A stretch of 5,147 nucleotides of DNA from assembly GCA_002308875.1 (NCBI GenBank), contig DBWK01000068.1:1-5147 (forward strand). The letters are read 5' to 3'. Position 1 is the stretch's first letter. Each line of letters opens with the position of its first letter. The stretch comes from Treponema sp. UBA1240 (GTDB taxonomy: Bacteria > Spirochaetota > Spirochaetia > Treponematales > Treponemataceae). Made by a program: the position numbers and the translations under genes. Positions 4,979 to 5,147 of this stretch are shown one piece after another. The notes beneath the pieces were generated by a model. It was not told where the DNA came from, searched no databases, and saw only the letters and a program-made list of their open reading frames with translations.

Positions 4979-5147
4979 TAATACGGAGTCTGAAAGCATA
5001 GCTCACAATACGGGAACTCACCCTTGCCCGCGTTGTGAGCGAGAAAAACTGTCTGCTCAAATGACACCCGAACGTATCGCACAAATTGCCGCAGAGTTGC
5101 CGTTGCCAAAAGAAACAGCGGCAACCCCGGCAGAATACAAAGCACGG
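4971..5147 (+). CDS. Partial small cysteine-motif protein, DUF6171-like
   Basis: An open frame of 59 codons starts at ATG 4971 and continues past the right edge. ATG 4971 is the first possible start after an in-frame TAA (4962-4964). It overlaps the GH51 stop by 8 bases, which suggests translational coupling, since no ribosome site precedes it. It shows CPRC (19-22), then a helix-like MTPERIAQIAAELPLPKE (31-48), then a segment ending EYKAR. From memory this matches the N-terminal pattern of DUF6171 proteins: a CxxC knuckle, an acidic helix, a proline-containing 'xLPxPxE' stretch, an EYxxRL segment, and a second cysteine cluster ending in a CPHP-like motif. The second cluster would lie outside the window. 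Such proteins are presumed small zinc-binding proteins of unknown role. That the frame is a real gene is likely; the family is a pattern-level guess. Confidence 0.55.
   Translation, partial: MPNNTESESIAHNTGTHPCPRCEREKLSAQMTPERIAQIAAELPLPKETAATPAEYKAR
5001..5040 (+). repeat. Strong hairpin just after the GH51 stop codon
   Basis: GCTCACAA (5001-5008) pairs perfectly with TTGTGAGC (5033-5040). Inside it, CGGG (5011-5014) pairs with CCCG (5027-5030) around a 12-nt loop, leaving a 2x2 internal loop. No T-run follows, so this is not a standard terminator. It lies 22 bases past the GH51 stop and within codons 11-24 of the next frame. It could stabilise the 3' end of the GH51 message or slow translation of the downstream protein. 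Confidence 0.5.

Overview
The window holds four complete protein genes, one partial gene at the right edge, and several well-formed regulatory and repeat structures. I see no rRNA, tRNA, CRISPR array or transposase gene. It looks like the chromosome of an AT-rich, carbohydrate-using anaerobe. My best guess is a gut or oral Treponema-like spirochaete, judged by eye from the gene mix, base composition and protein flavour; a Firmicute is possible. Coding uses the standard code with SD-led starts and very short leaders.

Layout from left to right. (1) 1-276 has no intact gene. It holds a leftward promoter with a perfect 12-bp palindrome at the far left (probably serving a gene outside the window), a mostly open but interrupted leftward frame (44-235), and a good rightward promoter for the next gene. 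(2) 277-1014 (+) is a PlsC-type 1-acylglycerol-3-phosphate acyltransferase. (3) 1063-1761 (-) is MTA/SAH nucleosidase (mtnN), convergent with plsC. (4) 1762-2095 has no convincing protein gene. It holds the mtnN promoter and two rho-independent terminators pointing rightward in tandem, the second also placed to end the leftward hydrolase gene. A short untranslated rightward RNA is possible here. (5) 2096-3361 (-) is an N-terminally membrane-anchored alpha/beta hydrolase with a Ser-Asp-His triad, much longer than its relatives. The extra length is mainly a basic, Ser/Arg-rich block whose DNA (about 2298-2494) is packed with inverted repeats and a 21-bp tandem duplication. (6) 3362-3487 is a divergent promoter region with a 7-2-7 palindrome. 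(7) 3488-4978 (+) is a cytoplasmic GH51 alpha-L-arabinofuranosidase. (8) From 4971 to the window edge (+) is the start of a small cysteine-motif protein resembling DUF6171. It overlaps the GH51 stop by 8 bases and carries a strong hairpin in its first codons.

The genes do not form one pathway. PlsC (phospholipid synthesis) and MtnN (methionine/SAM by-product recycling) are housekeeping. The GH51 enzyme releases arabinose from imported arabino-oligosaccharides and is probably under sugar control through the palindrome upstream. The most unusual item is the palindrome-rich, apparently in-frame insertion inside the hydrolase. It resembles in principle the protein-coding palindromic elements known from Rickettsia, though no homology to them is claimed.
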